The notes under the pieces: model-generated
What the model was told of the DNA's origin: nothing
The model's input: only the letters and a program-made list of their open reading frames with translations
Database searches by the model: none
Position numbers and translations under genes: made by a program
Source of the DNA: JADJNY01 sp046349615
Lineage (GTDB): Bacteria; Planctomycetota; UBA1135; GCA-002686595
Reading direction: 5' to 3'
Assembly: GCA_046349615.1 (NCBI GenBank)
Contig: JAXMBZ010000008.1
Location: 124,001 to 188,000 of the forward strand
Length of the DNA stretch: 64,000 nt
Part shown: in pieces, positions 1 to 8,655 of the stretch
How the letters are laid out: each line of letters opens with the position of its first letter
Position numbering within the stretch: the stretch's first letter is position 1

Positions 1-232
1 TCGTGCCGCCGCCCTTCACGAAGTCGCCCATGAGCTCCTTGAGCGGCTTGAAGCCCTCTTCCGCGATGTCGTCGGCGTAGCCCTGCTGCGCGAGGCGCAC
101 GCCTTCGATGCTCAGGAACACGAGCGTCTCCTTGTCGCTCGCCACCGCCGCGTTCGCGACGACGAAGGCGACCGTCGCCTTGTCCGTGTCGTTCTTGCCG
201 CAGGTCAAGCTCACACAGAATCGTCCAGCCAT
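1..232 (-). CDS. DsrE/DsrF-like family protein (partial, C-terminus outside window)
   Basis: The first 77 residues are visible, starting MAGRFCVSLTCGKNDTDKA and running through a hydrophobic beta-strand/helix pattern (TVAFVVANAA, ETLVFLSIEGV). This is the fold pattern of DsrE-like sulfur-relay proteins, which carry persulfide on a Cys or act as small regulatory partners. The ATG at 230-232 is chosen because a GAGGAG Shine-Dalgarno sequence lies about seven bases upstream. The gene runs off the left edge, so catalytic residues further on cannot be checked. It lies 660 bp downstream of a TusA-domain gene on the same strand, which fits a sulfur-transfer theme, but co-transcription is not shown. 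Confidence 0.75.
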   Translation of the reverse strand, partial: MAGRFCVSLTCGKNDTDKATVAFVVANAAVASDKETLVFLSIEGVRLAQQGYADDIAEEGFKPLKELMGDFVKGGGT

Positions 233-894
233 GTCCGTTCTCCTCGTGCATGCGCGTCGTTCGAGCGAAGGAAACCCGGGTCGCGACGCGCGCGCATCGC
301 GACCCGGTCTGCGGCGTTTCGGACGCCGCCCGCTCCCTCCCTCGGAGGCGTGATCCCGGCGCGAGCCGCGTGCTGCGGGCTCGGGCCGGCGTTCGTTCGC
401 GCGGCGATGCGAGTCCCTCGGGCTCGCGCGTGGAGGACGTGCGCGTCCGCGGCGGCAGCCGCGCCGCTCGCGACGTACGATCCGCCGGAGCGCGCGCGCG
501 GTGCGGCGCGGAAACGGCGGCGTGTGTCGAGTGGACGGGGCATGCTCCTCCTCGGATCGGAACGGTGCTCTCGCGGAGCCGACCGCGCGCGCGCCGAGTC
601 GGCCGCACGCGTCACGAGAGGAGGGAGCAGGATCGTCGGCGCGCTGGAGCGCGTTCAGGCGATCACGGACCCGACCGGTCCCGTGCGAAGCGTGCGAGTC
701 GCTCCTCGCCGCGTCGCGTCGATCGGCCTTCAGCCGAACGGGACCTTGTGGATCGCCCAGGCGAACATGCGCGTGAGCCTAGCCCGCTCCGCGAAACGCG
801 TCAAAGCCGCGTGCGGTGCTCGCGCGCGTCGACGAGCGGTGGTTTTCGCGCAGGAGCCTGCGCACGACGCGACACGCCGCGCGCACGTGCGGCG
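233..894. other. Intergenic stretch without a recognisable gene
   Basis: This 660-bp GC-rich stretch separates the DsrE-like gene from the TusA-domain gene. Open frames exist on both strands, but their translations are Arg/Ala-rich low-complexity sequence typical of high-GC shadow frames. I see no start with a ribosome binding site and no conserved motif. It presumably holds the promoter of the DsrE-like gene near its right-hand 250 bases, but I cannot point to a convincing element. Confidence 0.5.
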
Positions 895-1458
895 TCAATC
901 CGTCCTTCTGCGGATGAGGAAGCGCGGCGGCGCGGCGGAGACGAGCGCGTGGCCCGTCATGCGGCACCACGCGGGCAGGTCCGCGCCGGCGCCGGGGTCG
1001 CGCGCGAGGAGCTCGAGCACTTCGCCCGCGCGCATCGAGCGCAGCTTGACGCGCAGGTCGAGCACGAGCTCGCCGCAGCCGAGGTCGCCCGCGTCCCACG
1101 TCTCGTGCGGCGGCTCGAGCGTCGCCTCCGCGCCGCGCGCGAGCGTCTCGAGCGGCGCGACGCGCGCGAGCGCGCACGCGGGTTCGCGGCGTTCGGCCTC
1201 GGCCCACGCCGCGGAGTAGCACGCGCGCCGCGCGAAGTGCGCGCGCAGGTGCGAGCGCAGCGCGCCCACGCCGTCGCCGAGCTCGCGCGCCGCGCACGTC
1301 GAGCAGACGGGCGCGCGCTTGTGGCCCAGCGCCGACGCGAAGAGCCGCTCGTGCGCGCACAGCGGCGTCGCGCAGCGCGCGCACCGCGAGTTCGCGGTCG
1401 CATCGAGCCACTGCACGAGCTCGCGCTCGCGCTTCCGATCGAGCTCCTCCGCGTCCAT
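895..1458 (-). CDS. Zinc-ribbon plus TusA-like domain protein
   Basis: The protein has 187 residues in two parts. Residues about 22-57 hold four cysteines in two CxxC pairs (CARCATPLC, VCSTC), a zinc-ribbon pattern. The C-terminal 70 residues resemble the TusA/SirA sulfur-carrier fold: GCGELVLDLRVKLRSM, then GEVLELLARDPGAGADLPAW and CRMTGH. In classical TusA the active Cys sits in a CPxP motif. Here the Cys is kept but the prolines are replaced (GCGEL), so sulfur transfer may differ or be lost. It starts four bases after the stop of the LON-domain gene upstream and is probably its operon partner. The fusion is uncommon in textbook TusA proteins; function is inferred only. Confidence 0.8.
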   Translation of the reverse strand: MDAEELDRKRERELVQWLDATANSRCARCATPLCAHERLFASALGHKRAPVCSTCAARELGDGVGALRSHLRAHFARRACYSAAWAEAERREPACALARVAPLETLARGAEATLEPPHETWDAGDLGCGELVLDLRVKLRSMRAGEVLELLARDPGAGADLPAWCRMTGHALVSAAPPRFLIRRRTD

Positions 1459-1461
1459 GCG

Positions 1462-2121
1462 CTACGCGGTCCCGCCGCTCGGCGGCAGCGGTCGCCGCGC
1501 GTGCTCGGCGAGCGCCGCGAGCACGCGCGCTTCGACGTCGAGTTCGCAGAAGAGCGGCTCCATCACCGCCTGCGGGAGCTGCAGGCGCAGGAGCAGGAGG
1601 TCGGCGAGCTGCGTCAGCGGCACGTCCGAGGGGAGGCCGGACAGCTCTCGGCAGCGCTTCTGCACCGCGCACGCGAGCTTCTCGCGCAGGAGCGCCTCGC
1701 GCGACGGACACACGGGCGTCTCGCGCACCGTCAGCACCTTCACGCGGCGATAGAGCTTGTCGCAAGGCACCTCTTCGACCCGCACGCGCGCGAGGCCCGC
1801 GACGAGGATGTAGAAGCGGCCGTCCTCGAGCTGTTCGTGCTGCACGATCTCGCCGAACCCGCCGATGCGCAGGAACTCCGGCTTCGAGCACGCGCCGGAG
1901 AGGAAGGGCTTCGCGCCGCTCTCGCGCAGCGTGCCGAGCACGAGCCGTCCCGGGCCGTCGAGCAGGTCGCGCACCATCTGCCGATACCGCGGCTCGAACA
2001 CGTGCAACGGCATGCGCGTCCCCGGGAAGAGGAACACGTTCGGGAGCGGGAAGATCGGCGCCTCGCACACGGCGGCGCCGGCTTCGTCCGAGCTCCCCGC
2101 GCCGTCAGATGCGTGGACCAA
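1462..2121 (-). CDS. LON substrate-binding-domain protein
   Basis: The protein has 219 residues. After about 20 variable residues it reads IFPLPNVFLFPGTRMPLHVF and EPRYRQMV, the signature of the N-terminal (PUA-like) domain of Lon protease. It continues through the ligand-pocket strands (FGEIVQHEQLEDGRFYILV). There is no AAA+ or protease domain, so this is a stand-alone LON-domain protein of the kind often annotated as a peptidase S16 N-terminal protein; its role is probably substrate or partner recognition. The ATG overlaps the last 17 bases of the SirB1-like gene, indicating translational coupling. The TusA-domain gene follows directly. Confidence 0.88.
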   Translation of the reverse strand: MVHASDGAGSSDEAGAAVCEAPIFPLPNVFLFPGTRMPLHVFEPRYRQMVRDLLDGPGRLVLGTLRESGAKPFLSGACSKPEFLRIGGFGEIVQHEQLEDGRFYILVAGLARVRVEEVPCDKLYRRVKVLTVRETPVCPSREALLREKLACAVQKRCRELSGLPSDVPLTQLADLLLLRLQLPQAVMEPLFCELDVEARVLAALAEHARRPLPPSGGTA

Positions 2122-3052
2122 GCGCGGGCCCCGCTCCGCGTGCCGCCGCGGCGGCGCGCGCCTCGAGTGCGTGGAGCACGAGCGCGAAGTCGTCGATCTC
2201 GCGCTTCATGCCGCGCTTCTCCGCGCTGCGCGTCAGGTTGACGAGCTGGCGTTTGAACAGCACGCGTTCGCTCGCTTCGCGCAGCATGCCGGGCTCGAAG
2301 CGCATGCGGTTCTGCTCGACGTAACGCCGGCACTCGCGCTCCGTGCGCTCCTGACCCTTGTGGTACGGATCGAAGATGATCCCGGTCGGTCCGGCCCAGA
2401 TGCGCAGCATGACGTGGCCGGGGAGCGGGAGGATCCCGCCGCGCAGCCCCATGCGCTTCGCGACGAAGAGGTAGATCGCGCAGAGCGAGAGCGGCATGCC
2501 CGTGCGCTTCTCGACCACGCGGTGGAGATGGACGTTGTCGGGATTGTGGAAGTCGCCCGCGCTGCCGCCGAAGCCGAGCTCGATGCCGAGGTAGCGCGGG
2601 ATCAGGCGCACGCGCTCGAGCTCGTCCTGCGTGCGGCGTCCGCGTTCGACGAGCTCCGCGGCCATCGAGTCGAGCGCGCGTTGGAACGGCCGCGGGTCGA
2701 GCGCGGGGTCGCGGTAGCGCGCGAGCAGGAAGAGCGCGGTCTCGAGGTCGAGCTTCTCGCGCGTCGCGTACCCCGCGAGACGCCGGACGACCGCGGCGCG
2801 GTCGAGCTCCGCGAGCAGCGTCCGCGCGCGGCTGCGGGCGCGGGCGTCGGTCGACAGGGCGGCGCGGCGCAGGTGGCTCGTCGCGCTGCGTCCGGCGCGG
2901 GTGAACTCGGGCCGGATCCTCTGCCAGACGAAGTCCGACTCGTCGCCGAGGAGTTGGACGAGGGCCGCGAGGCGCCGATCGGGTTCCGAACCCGGCCGCC
3001 GGGAGTGGGGGACCAGGGTCGAGGCGTCGCAGGGTGTGGAGCAGGAGTTCAC
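2105..3052 (-). CDS. SirB1-like transglutaminase-fold protein
   Basis: This 315-residue protein has the SirB1/transglutaminase-like core: PRYLGIELGFGGSAGDFHNP, then LHRVVEKRTGMPLSLCAIYL, and LPGHVMLRI with FDPYHKG. The Cys of PLSLCAIY, the His of LPGHV and the Asp of FDPY correspond to the catalytic-triad positions of the fold. Many family members are thought not to be active peptidases. The N-terminal 100 residues are helical and divergent. The start is a GTG at 3050-3052; other starts downstream are possible. It is the first gene of a three-gene minus-strand operon with the LON-domain and TusA-domain genes. A candidate promoter lies just upstream at 3068-3097. Confidence 0.85.
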   Translation of the reverse strand: MNSCSTPCDASTLVPHSRRPGSEPDRRLAALVQLLGDESDFVWQRIRPEFTRAGRSATSHLRRAALSTDARARSRARTLLAELDRAAVVRRLAGYATREKLDLETALFLLARYRDPALDPRPFQRALDSMAAELVERGRRTQDELERVRLIPRYLGIELGFGGSAGDFHNPDNVHLHRVVEKRTGMPLSLCAIYLFVAKRMGLRGGILPLPGHVMLRIWAGPTGIIFDPYHKGQERTERECRRYVEQNRMRFEPGMLREASERVLFKRQLVNLTRSAEKRGMKREIDDFALVLHALEARAAAAARGAGPALGPRI

Positions 3053-3067
3053 GCGGTTCTGGGCTCG

Positions 3068-3097
3068 GGTCTACGCCCGCCTCATTATTCCTGCGAA
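3068..3097 (-). promoter_or_regulatory. Candidate sigma70-type promoter for the SirB1-like operon
   Basis: On the minus strand TTCGCA (3092-3097) is followed after 18 bases by TAGACC (3068-3073), 15 bases before the GTG start at 3052. It resembles other promoters in the window but is weaker. Confidence 0.35.
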
Positions 3098-3148
3098 GCT
3101 CTCGGCCCGGAAGGATGTGGATCGATCGGCGCGCGGTCCCGCTTCGTC

Positions 3149-3177
3149 TTGCAGCCCCGGAGCGACCCCCCTATCCT
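3149..3177 (+). promoter_or_regulatory. Sigma70-type promoter of the thiolase operon
   Basis: TTGCAG (3149-3154), a 17-base spacer and TATCCT (3172-3177) form a clear -35/-10 pair. It lies about 90 bases upstream of the thiolase ATG and is divergent from the SirB1-like operon. The same -35 hexamer with the same spacing recurs in front of the tRNA-Leu gene. Confidence 0.6.
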
Positions 3178-3267
3178 GTTTCCCCTCACAAGTCCGGCCA
3201 CGCCCGCCGCCCTCCCCGGTCCGCAATCCAGAGGAGGGGTTTCCGGCGCAGGACGAGCCCCCGGAAC

Positions 3268-4488
3268 ATGCCCAAGTCCCCGCGCACCCCCGCCCGCCTC
3301 GCCGGGCTCCCCGAGGTCGTCGTCACCCACGCCCTCCGCACGCCCATCGGCAAGTACCTCGGGGCGTTCACCGACCTCTCGGCCGCGGACCTCGGCACGT
3401 CCGTCGTCGCGGATCTGCTCGCGAGGAGCCGCCTCGATCCCGCCCTCGTCGGCGAGTTCCTCTTCGGCAACGGCCGCCAGGCCGGCGGCGGTCCGAACGT
3501 CGCGCGCCAGATCAGCGTGCGCGCCGGCATCCCGCAGTCGACGCCCGCGTGGACGATCAACATGGCGTGCGGGTCGGGGCTCAAGGCGCTGACGCTCGCC
3601 GTCGAGTCGATCCAACTCGGCCGCGCCGACGTCTGCGTCGCCGGCGGCGTCGAGAGCATGTCGGGGCTCCCCTTCTTCCTGCCGAAGATGCGGACCGGAT
3701 ATCGCCTCGGACACGCGCCCGTCGTCGACGCGATGTACAAAGACGGATTCGTGTGCCCGCTCGCGAACCAGATCATGGGGGAGACGGCCGAGACGCTGGC
3801 GCGCGAACTCTCGATCCCGCGCTCCGCGCAGGACGCGTTCGCGCTCGACAGCCAGAAGAAGGCCGGCGCCGCGATCGCGGCGGGCCGCTTCGCGGACGAG
3901 CTCTCGCCGGTGAAGATCCCCGGCAAGAAGGGCGACGTCGTCGTGTCCGCCGACGAGCACGTGCGCCCCGACGCGACGCTCGAGGGCCTCGCGAAGCTCC
4001 CGCCCGTGTTCGACGCGAAGACGGGCACGATCAGCGCGGGCAACAGCTCCGGCATCACCGACGGCGCCGCCGCGCTGCTCGTCATGAGCGCCGAGACGGC
4101 GAAGCGCCTCGGGTACGCGCCGCTCGCGACGGTCGGGTGCTCGACGCAGGTCGGCGTCGACCCGAAGCGCATGGGGATCGGCCCCGTGCCCGCGGTGCGC
4201 GCGCTCGAGGGGCTGAACGGCCTCGGCGTGCGCGACTACGGCCTGATCGAGCTCAACGAGGCGTTCGCCGCGCAGGTCCTCGCCTGCGACCGCGAGCTCG
4301 AAATCCCGCGCGAGCGCCTGAACGTGAACGGCGGCGCGATCGCGCTCGGCCATCCGATCGGCGCGACCGGCGCCCGCATCGTGGTGACGCTGCTCCACGA
4401 GCTCGCGCGGCGCGACGAGAAACACGGCCTCGCCACCCTCTGCATTTCGGGCGGGCTCGGCGTCGCCACCGCCTTCCACCGGCGGTAG
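3268..4488 (+). CDS. Acetyl-CoA C-acyltransferase (thiolase)
   Basis: This 406-residue thiolase condenses or cleaves acyl-CoA at the beta-keto position. The nucleophilic Cys is at 101 (NMACGSGLKAL), the catalytic His at 362 (GGAIALGHPIGATGAR) and the second Cys at 392 (LCISGGLG). NEAFAAQ is near residue 330. Length matches the family. I chose the ATG at 3268 rather than upstream in-frame starts because it begins about where thiolase homologues begin and lies downstream of a good promoter. It heads a plus-strand run with 3-hydroxybutyryl-CoA dehydrogenase, enoyl-CoA hydratase and a second thiolase, consistent with acetoacetyl-CoA/butyrate-type or short-chain beta-oxidation metabolism. Chain-length preference cannot be read. 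Confidence 0.93.
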   Translation: MPKSPRTPARLAGLPEVVVTHALRTPIGKYLGAFTDLSAADLGTSVVADLLARSRLDPALVGEFLFGNGRQAGGGPNVARQISVRAGIPQSTPAWTINMACGSGLKALTLAVESIQLGRADVCVAGGVESMSGLPFFLPKMRTGYRLGHAPVVDAMYKDGFVCPLANQIMGETAETLARELSIPRSAQDAFALDSQKKAGAAIAAGRFADELSPVKIPGKKGDVVVSADEHVRPDATLEGLAKLPPVFDAKTGTISAGNSSGITDGAAALLVMSAETAKRLGYAPLATVGCSTQVGVDPKRMGIGPVPAVRALEGLNGLGVRDYGLIELNEAFAAQVLACDRELEIPRERLNVNGGAIALGHPIGATGARIVVTLLHELARRDEKHGLATLCISGGLGVATAFHRR

Positions 4489-4545
4489 AGCGCGCGAGAC
4501 CTCGAACACGCGCCCGCCGCCCCGAACGAACGAAAGGAAGTCCAC

Positions 4546-5436
4546 ATGGCAATCAAGAAGGTTGGAGTCGTCGGTTGCGGCCTGATGGGCCACGGCATCG
4601 CGCAGGTCGCCGCGCAAGGCGGCTGCACCGTCGTCGTCGTCGAGACCGAGCAGAAGTTCCTCGACTCGGGCCTCGCGCGCATCGACAAGTCGCTCGCGAA
4701 GCTCGCCGACAAGGCGATCGAGAAGGGCGCGCCCGCGGACCAGGCGAAGAAGCAGAGCGCGGACGTGCGCGCGCGCATCACGGGCTCGCTCGACCGCAAG
4801 TCGCTCGCGGACTGCGACCTCGTCGTCGAAGCGATCGTCGAGAACCTCGACGTGAAGAAGCAGCTCTTCGCGGAGCTCGGCCAGCTCTGCAAGAAGGAGA
4901 CGATCTTCGCGTCGAACACGAGCTCGTTCCCGATCGCCGCGATGGCCGCCGCGTCGGGCCGTCCGTCGCAGTTCGTCGGCCTGCACTTCTTCAACCCGGT
5001 GCAGCTGATGAAGCTCGTCGAGGTCGTCCGCACGAACGAGACGAAGGACGAGGTCTTCGCTCAGGCACGCGCGTTCGGCGAAGCGTGCGGCAAGGTCGCG
5101 ATCGGCTGCAAGGACACGCCGGGCTTCGTCGTGAACCGCCTGCTCGTGCCGTACATGAGCCAGGCGCTCCAGATGCTCGAGCGCGGCGACGCGACCGCCG
5201 CCGACATCGACACGGCGATGAAGCTCGGCTGTGGCTACCCGATGGGGCCGGTCGAGCTGACCGACTACGTCGGCCTCGACACGACGCTCTTCATCCTGCA
5301 GGGCTGGGTGAAGACGTATCCGAACGAGCCCGCCTTCAAGATCCCCGCCTGCCTCGAGAAGAAGGTCAAGGAAGGCAAGCTGGGACGGAAGACGGGCGAA
5401 GGTTTCTACAAGTGGGAAGGAGACAAGAAGCAATGA
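4546..5436 (+). CDS. 3-hydroxybutyryl-CoA dehydrogenase
   Basis: This 296-residue 3-hydroxyacyl-CoA dehydrogenase is short, without a hydratase fusion. The NAD-binding GxGxxG motif is at residues 10-15 (VVGCGLMGHGIAQ). The catalytic segment GLHFFNPVQLMKLVEVV contains the conserved His, and the C-terminal dimer domain contains FVVNRLLVPYM and GYPMGPVELTDYVGLDT. It interconverts acetoacetyl-CoA and 3-hydroxybutyryl-CoA. The start is preceded by an AAAGGAAG ribosome binding site. Its stop overlaps the start of the cyclophilin gene (ATGA). The flanking thiolase and enoyl-CoA hydratase supply the neighbouring steps. Confidence 0.94.
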   Translation: MAIKKVGVVGCGLMGHGIAQVAAQGGCTVVVVETEQKFLDSGLARIDKSLAKLADKAIEKGAPADQAKKQSADVRARITGSLDRKSLADCDLVVEAIVENLDVKKQLFAELGQLCKKETIFASNTSSFPIAAMAAASGRPSQFVGLHFFNPVQLMKLVEVVRTNETKDEVFAQARAFGEACGKVAIGCKDTPGFVVNRLLVPYMSQALQMLERGDATAADIDTAMKLGCGYPMGPVELTDYVGLDTTLFILQGWVKTYPNEPAFKIPACLEKKVKEGKLGRKTGEGFYKWEGDKKQ

Positions 5437-6338
5437 CCCTCGTCACCACGCTGCTCGCGCTCGCGGCCCTGTCCTCGTCGCCGGCGCCGGCCGCCGACCT
5501 CCAGGTCACCTGGACGGCGCCGAAGTCCTTCCTCGACGGATCGTCCTTCGTGGCGCACGTCGAGGTCCAGGCGCCCGCCGACGGCGGCACGCTGCCCGCG
5601 TATGCGATCACGGGCTCCGCGTTCGCCGTCGACGGCAAGCCGCTCGGCAAGCGCGAGGACGCGAAGCTCGAGCTCGCGCCCAACCAGAAGATCGTCACCG
5701 ACATCGACCTCGCGCCGCTCTTCGCGCGCGCCAACGTGAGCGGGAGCTTCAAGCTCGCGTTCGCCAACTCGATCGCCACCACCCCTGAAATCGAAGTGAG
5801 CAAGATGCAAGCAGCCGCCAAGGGCCTCGACTTCATGAAGATGGAGCCGGCCGAACTCGCGAAGTACCACGTGATCCTGCAGACGAACAAGGGCGACATG
5901 GAGGTCGAGTTCTGGCCCGACGCCGCGCCGAACCACGTCCGCAACTTCCTCGACCTCTGCTACACCGGCTTCTACAACGGCCTGACGTTCCACCGCGTCA
6001 TCCCGGGCTTCATGATCCAGGGCGGCGACCCGACGGGCACGGGCACGGGCAACGGTCCGCGCACGCTGAAGGCCGAGTTCAGCCGCGATCCGAAGTACAA
6101 GCACGTCGCCGGCGTGCTCTCGATGGCGCGCTCGCAGAACCCCGACTCCGCGTCGTGCCAGTTCTTCGTCATGCACGGCACGTCGCCGCACCTCGACGGC
6201 CAGTACTCCGCGTTCGGCAAGCTCGTCAGCGGCCTCGAGGTCGTCGACAAGATCGTCAACGCGAAGAAGGGCGGCAACGACAAGCCGATCGAGCCCCAGA
6301 CGATCGTCAAGGCGACGGTCATCCAGGTCGGCAAGTGA
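5433..6338 (+). CDS. Secreted cyclophilin-type peptidyl-prolyl isomerase
   Basis: The protein has 301 residues, with a signal-like N-terminus (TTLLALAALSSSPAPAA) and a beta-rich domain of about 110 residues of unknown type. A cyclophilin domain follows from about residue 145: FHRVIPGFMIQGGDPTGTG, SMARSQNPDSASCQFFV and HLDGQYSAFGKLVSG. The cyclophilin active-site Arg (FHRVI), Gln (MIQGG) and Phe (QFFV) are present. It would speed proline isomerisation outside the cytoplasm. The ATG overlaps the stop of the preceding dehydrogenase gene, so it sits inside a CoA-metabolism operon although its compartment is different. That placement may simply reflect shared expression. Confidence 0.9.
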   Translation: MTLVTTLLALAALSSSPAPAADLQVTWTAPKSFLDGSSFVAHVEVQAPADGGTLPAYAITGSAFAVDGKPLGKREDAKLELAPNQKIVTDIDLAPLFARANVSGSFKLAFANSIATTPEIEVSKMQAAAKGLDFMKMEPAELAKYHVILQTNKGDMEVEFWPDAAPNHVRNFLDLCYTGFYNGLTFHRVIPGFMIQGGDPTGTGTGNGPRTLKAEFSRDPKYKHVAGVLSMARSQNPDSASCQFFVMHGTSPHLDGQYSAFGKLVSGLEVVDKIVNAKKGGNDKPIEPQTIVKATVIQVGK

Positions 6339-6501
6339 TCTCCTCGCGCGCGGCCGACGTGCGTCGGTCGCGCGAGCGAGCGCGCTCCGCACGAGCGCGC
6401 TCGCGCGACCCCGGCCGAGCGTTCGTCGCGTCGTACGCGACAGCGGGCGCTCGGCGGGAACACCCGGCGGGCCGATGGCCCCTGACCCCACGAGACGAGC
6501 C

Positions 6502-7284
6502 ATGAGCTACGAGAACCTGCTCCTCGAGACGAGCGGCGGGATCGCGACGGTGACCGTCAACCGTCCGAAGGTCCTCAACGCGTTGAACCACCAGACGCTG
6601 ACCGAGCTCGCGCGCGCGTTCGACGCGTGCGAGGCGGACCCGGCGGTCAAGCTCGTGATCGTCACGGGCTCCGGCGAGAAGGCGTTCGTCGCGGGCGCCG
6701 ACATCAACGAGCTCGCGAAGATGGAGGCGATGGAGGCGAAGTCGAAGGCCTTCTTCGGCCAGCAGGTCTTCGCGCGGCTCGAGACGATGTCGAAGCCCTC
6801 GATCGCGATGATCAACGGCTTCGCGCTCGGCGGCGGCTGCGAGTTGGCGCTCGCGTGCACGCTGCGCACCGCGTCCAAGACGGCGAAGCTCGGCCTGCCC
6901 GAGGTCTCGCTCGGCATCATCCCCGGCTACGGCGGCACGCAGCGCCTCGCGCGCATCGCGGGCCCCGGCGTCGCGCGCGAGTGGGTCCTCACCGGCGACA
7001 TGATCCCGGCCGAGGAAGCGTGGCGCGTCGGCGTCGTCAACCGGCTGTTCGCGCCCGAGGAGCTGCGTGAAGGCACGCACAAGCTCGCGCAGTCGATCCT
7101 CTCGAAGGGCCCCGTCGCGGTGCGCCTCGCGATCGAGACGATCCGCCGCGGCCTCAACATGAGCCAGCAGGAAGGCGAGGTCATCGAGTCCGACATGTTC
7201 GGCCTCGCCTCGACGACTGCGGACATGAAGGAAGGCATGGCGGCCTTCCTCGAGAAGCGCAAACCGAACTTCCAAGGCAAGTGA
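6502..7284 (+). CDS. Enoyl-CoA hydratase/isomerase (crotonase family)
   Basis: This 260-residue crotonase-fold protein hydrates 2-enoyl-CoA to 3-hydroxyacyl-CoA. The oxyanion-hole segments AGADINELAK and NGFALGGGCELALAC are visible. Both catalytic glutamates are present, at about 114 (GGCELA) and 134 (GLPEVSLGIIPGYGGTQR). I use the ATG at 6502 (MSYENLLLET), which matches the usual crotonase N-terminus; an in-frame ATG 27 bases upstream gives an atypical extension. It follows the cyclophilin gene by 163 bp and precedes the second thiolase by 132 bp, so it could be in the same operon or have its own promoter. Confidence 0.94.
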   Translation: MSYENLLLETSGGIATVTVNRPKVLNALNHQTLTELARAFDACEADPAVKLVIVTGSGEKAFVAGADINELAKMEAMEAKSKAFFGQQVFARLETMSKPSIAMINGFALGGGCELALACTLRTASKTAKLGLPEVSLGIIPGYGGTQRLARIAGPGVAREWVLTGDMIPAEEAWRVGVVNRLFAPEELREGTHKLAQSILSKGPVAVRLAIETIRRGLNMSQQEGEVIESDMFGLASTTADMKEGMAAFLEKRKPNFQGK

Positions 7285-7416
7285 GCGTGAGGGAGCGCCC
7301 GTGCGCGCTCCCCGCTCGCGCGTCTCCGCCCCGGCCGGACCCGGGGACGCGCCGCCGCACCCGCACACGAGCCCGGCGCGTTTCGAAGCCAAGCCCAAGA
7401 ATCCCAGGAGCACACC

Positions 7417-8622
7417 ATGAGCACCGAAATCGTCCTCGTCGGCGGCGCGCGCACCCCCATGTGCGAGTACGTCGGAACGCCCGGCTACGGCCGCTTGAAG
7501 GACCTCTCCGCGATCGACCTCGCCGCGCACGCGACGAAGGCGGCGCTCGCGCGCTCGAAGGTCGATCCGAGCACGGTCGACCACATCGTCGTCGGCAACG
7601 CGCTCCAGACGTCGATCGACGCGCTCTACGGCGCCCGTCACGTCGGACTCAAGGCCGGCCTGCCGCAGAGCGTGCCCGCGCTCACCGTGAACCGCCTGTG
7701 CGGTTCGGGGCTGCAGTCCGTCGTCAGCGCGGCGCAGATGCTCCAACTCGGCGAAGCGCGCGTCGCGATCGCGGGCGGCATGGAGAACATGAGCCAGGCT
7801 CCGTTCGTCGTGTACGGCATCCGCTCCGGCATCCCGTTCGGCGTCCAGCCGCAGATGCAGGACTCGCTCTTCGGCTCGCTGCTCGACCCGGTCGCGGGCC
7901 TGATGATGGCGCAGACCGCGGAGAAGGTCGCGAAGCGCCTCGGGATCACGCGCGAGGAGCAGGACAAGTACGCGCTGCGCAGCCACCAACTCGGCGCCGC
8001 CGCCGTGAAGGACGGCCGTTTCGCCGCGGAGATCGAGCCCGTGACGATCAAGGGTCGCAAGGGCGACGAAGTGCTCGCGACGGACGACCACATCAAGCCC
8101 GACACGACGCTCGACGGCCTCGCGAAGCTGCGCGCCGCGTTCGGCAAGGACGGCACCGTCACCGCGGGCAACGCGAGCGGCATCGTCGACGGCGCCGCGG
8201 CGGTCGTGCTCACGACCGCGGAGCGCGCGAAGGCGGACAAGCTCGACGTGTGGGCCAAGGTCAAGGCGTGGTCGTACGCCGGCGTCGATCCGACGGAGAT
8301 GGGCATCGGCCCCGTGCCCGCGATCCGCTCGTGCCTCGACCGCGCGAAGGTGAACCTGCGCGACGTCGAGCGCATCGAGATCAACGAAGCGTTCGCGGCG
8401 CAGTACCTCGGTTGCGAGAAGGAGCTCGAGCTCGACCGCGACCGCGTCAACGTCAACGGCGGCGCGATCGCGCTCGGCCACCCGCTCGGCGCCACGGGGA
8501 CGAGGCTCGTGCTCACGCTCATGCACGAGCTGCGCCGCTCGAAGAAGCGCTACGGCGTCGCGTCCGCGTGCATCGGCGGCGGCCAGGGCATCGCGATCCT
8601 GCTCGAGAACCCGCAGGCCTGA
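7417..8622 (+). CDS. Acetyl-CoA C-acetyltransferase/acyltransferase (second thiolase)
   Basis: This 401-residue thiolase is a paralogue of the one at 3268. The catalytic Cys95 is in NRLCGSGLQ, His355 in ALGHPLGATGTR and Cys385 in ACIGGGQG. The biosynthetic-type CIGGGQG ending is more typical of acetoacetyl-CoA thiolases than the CISGGLG of the first copy, so the two probably differ in direction or chain length. The ATG at 7417 follows a weak AGGAG-like site (CCCAGGAGCACACC). It continues the plus-strand CoA-metabolism run and lies just upstream of the isopropylmalate-type hydro-lyase gene. Confidence 0.93.
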   Translation: MSTEIVLVGGARTPMCEYVGTPGYGRLKDLSAIDLAAHATKAALARSKVDPSTVDHIVVGNALQTSIDALYGARHVGLKAGLPQSVPALTVNRLCGSGLQSVVSAAQMLQLGEARVAIAGGMENMSQAPFVVYGIRSGIPFGVQPQMQDSLFGSLLDPVAGLMMAQTAEKVAKRLGITREEQDKYALRSHQLGAAAVKDGRFAAEIEPVTIKGRKGDEVLATDDHIKPDTTLDGLAKLRAAFGKDGTVTAGNASGIVDGAAAVVLTTAERAKADKLDVWAKVKAWSYAGVDPTEMGIGPVPAIRSCLDRAKVNLRDVERIEINEAFAAQYLGCEKELELDRDRVNVNGGAIALGHPLGATGTRLVLTLMHELRRSKKRYGVASACIGGGQGIAILLENPQA

Positions 8623-8655
8623 GCGCCGCGCGAGGGGAAACACCAGGTTCCAGCG

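Noticed and set aside
250..2241. Long plus-strand open frame over the left end
   Set aside because: It is an Arg-rich shadow of the TusA-domain and LON-domain genes, with no ribosome binding site or motif.
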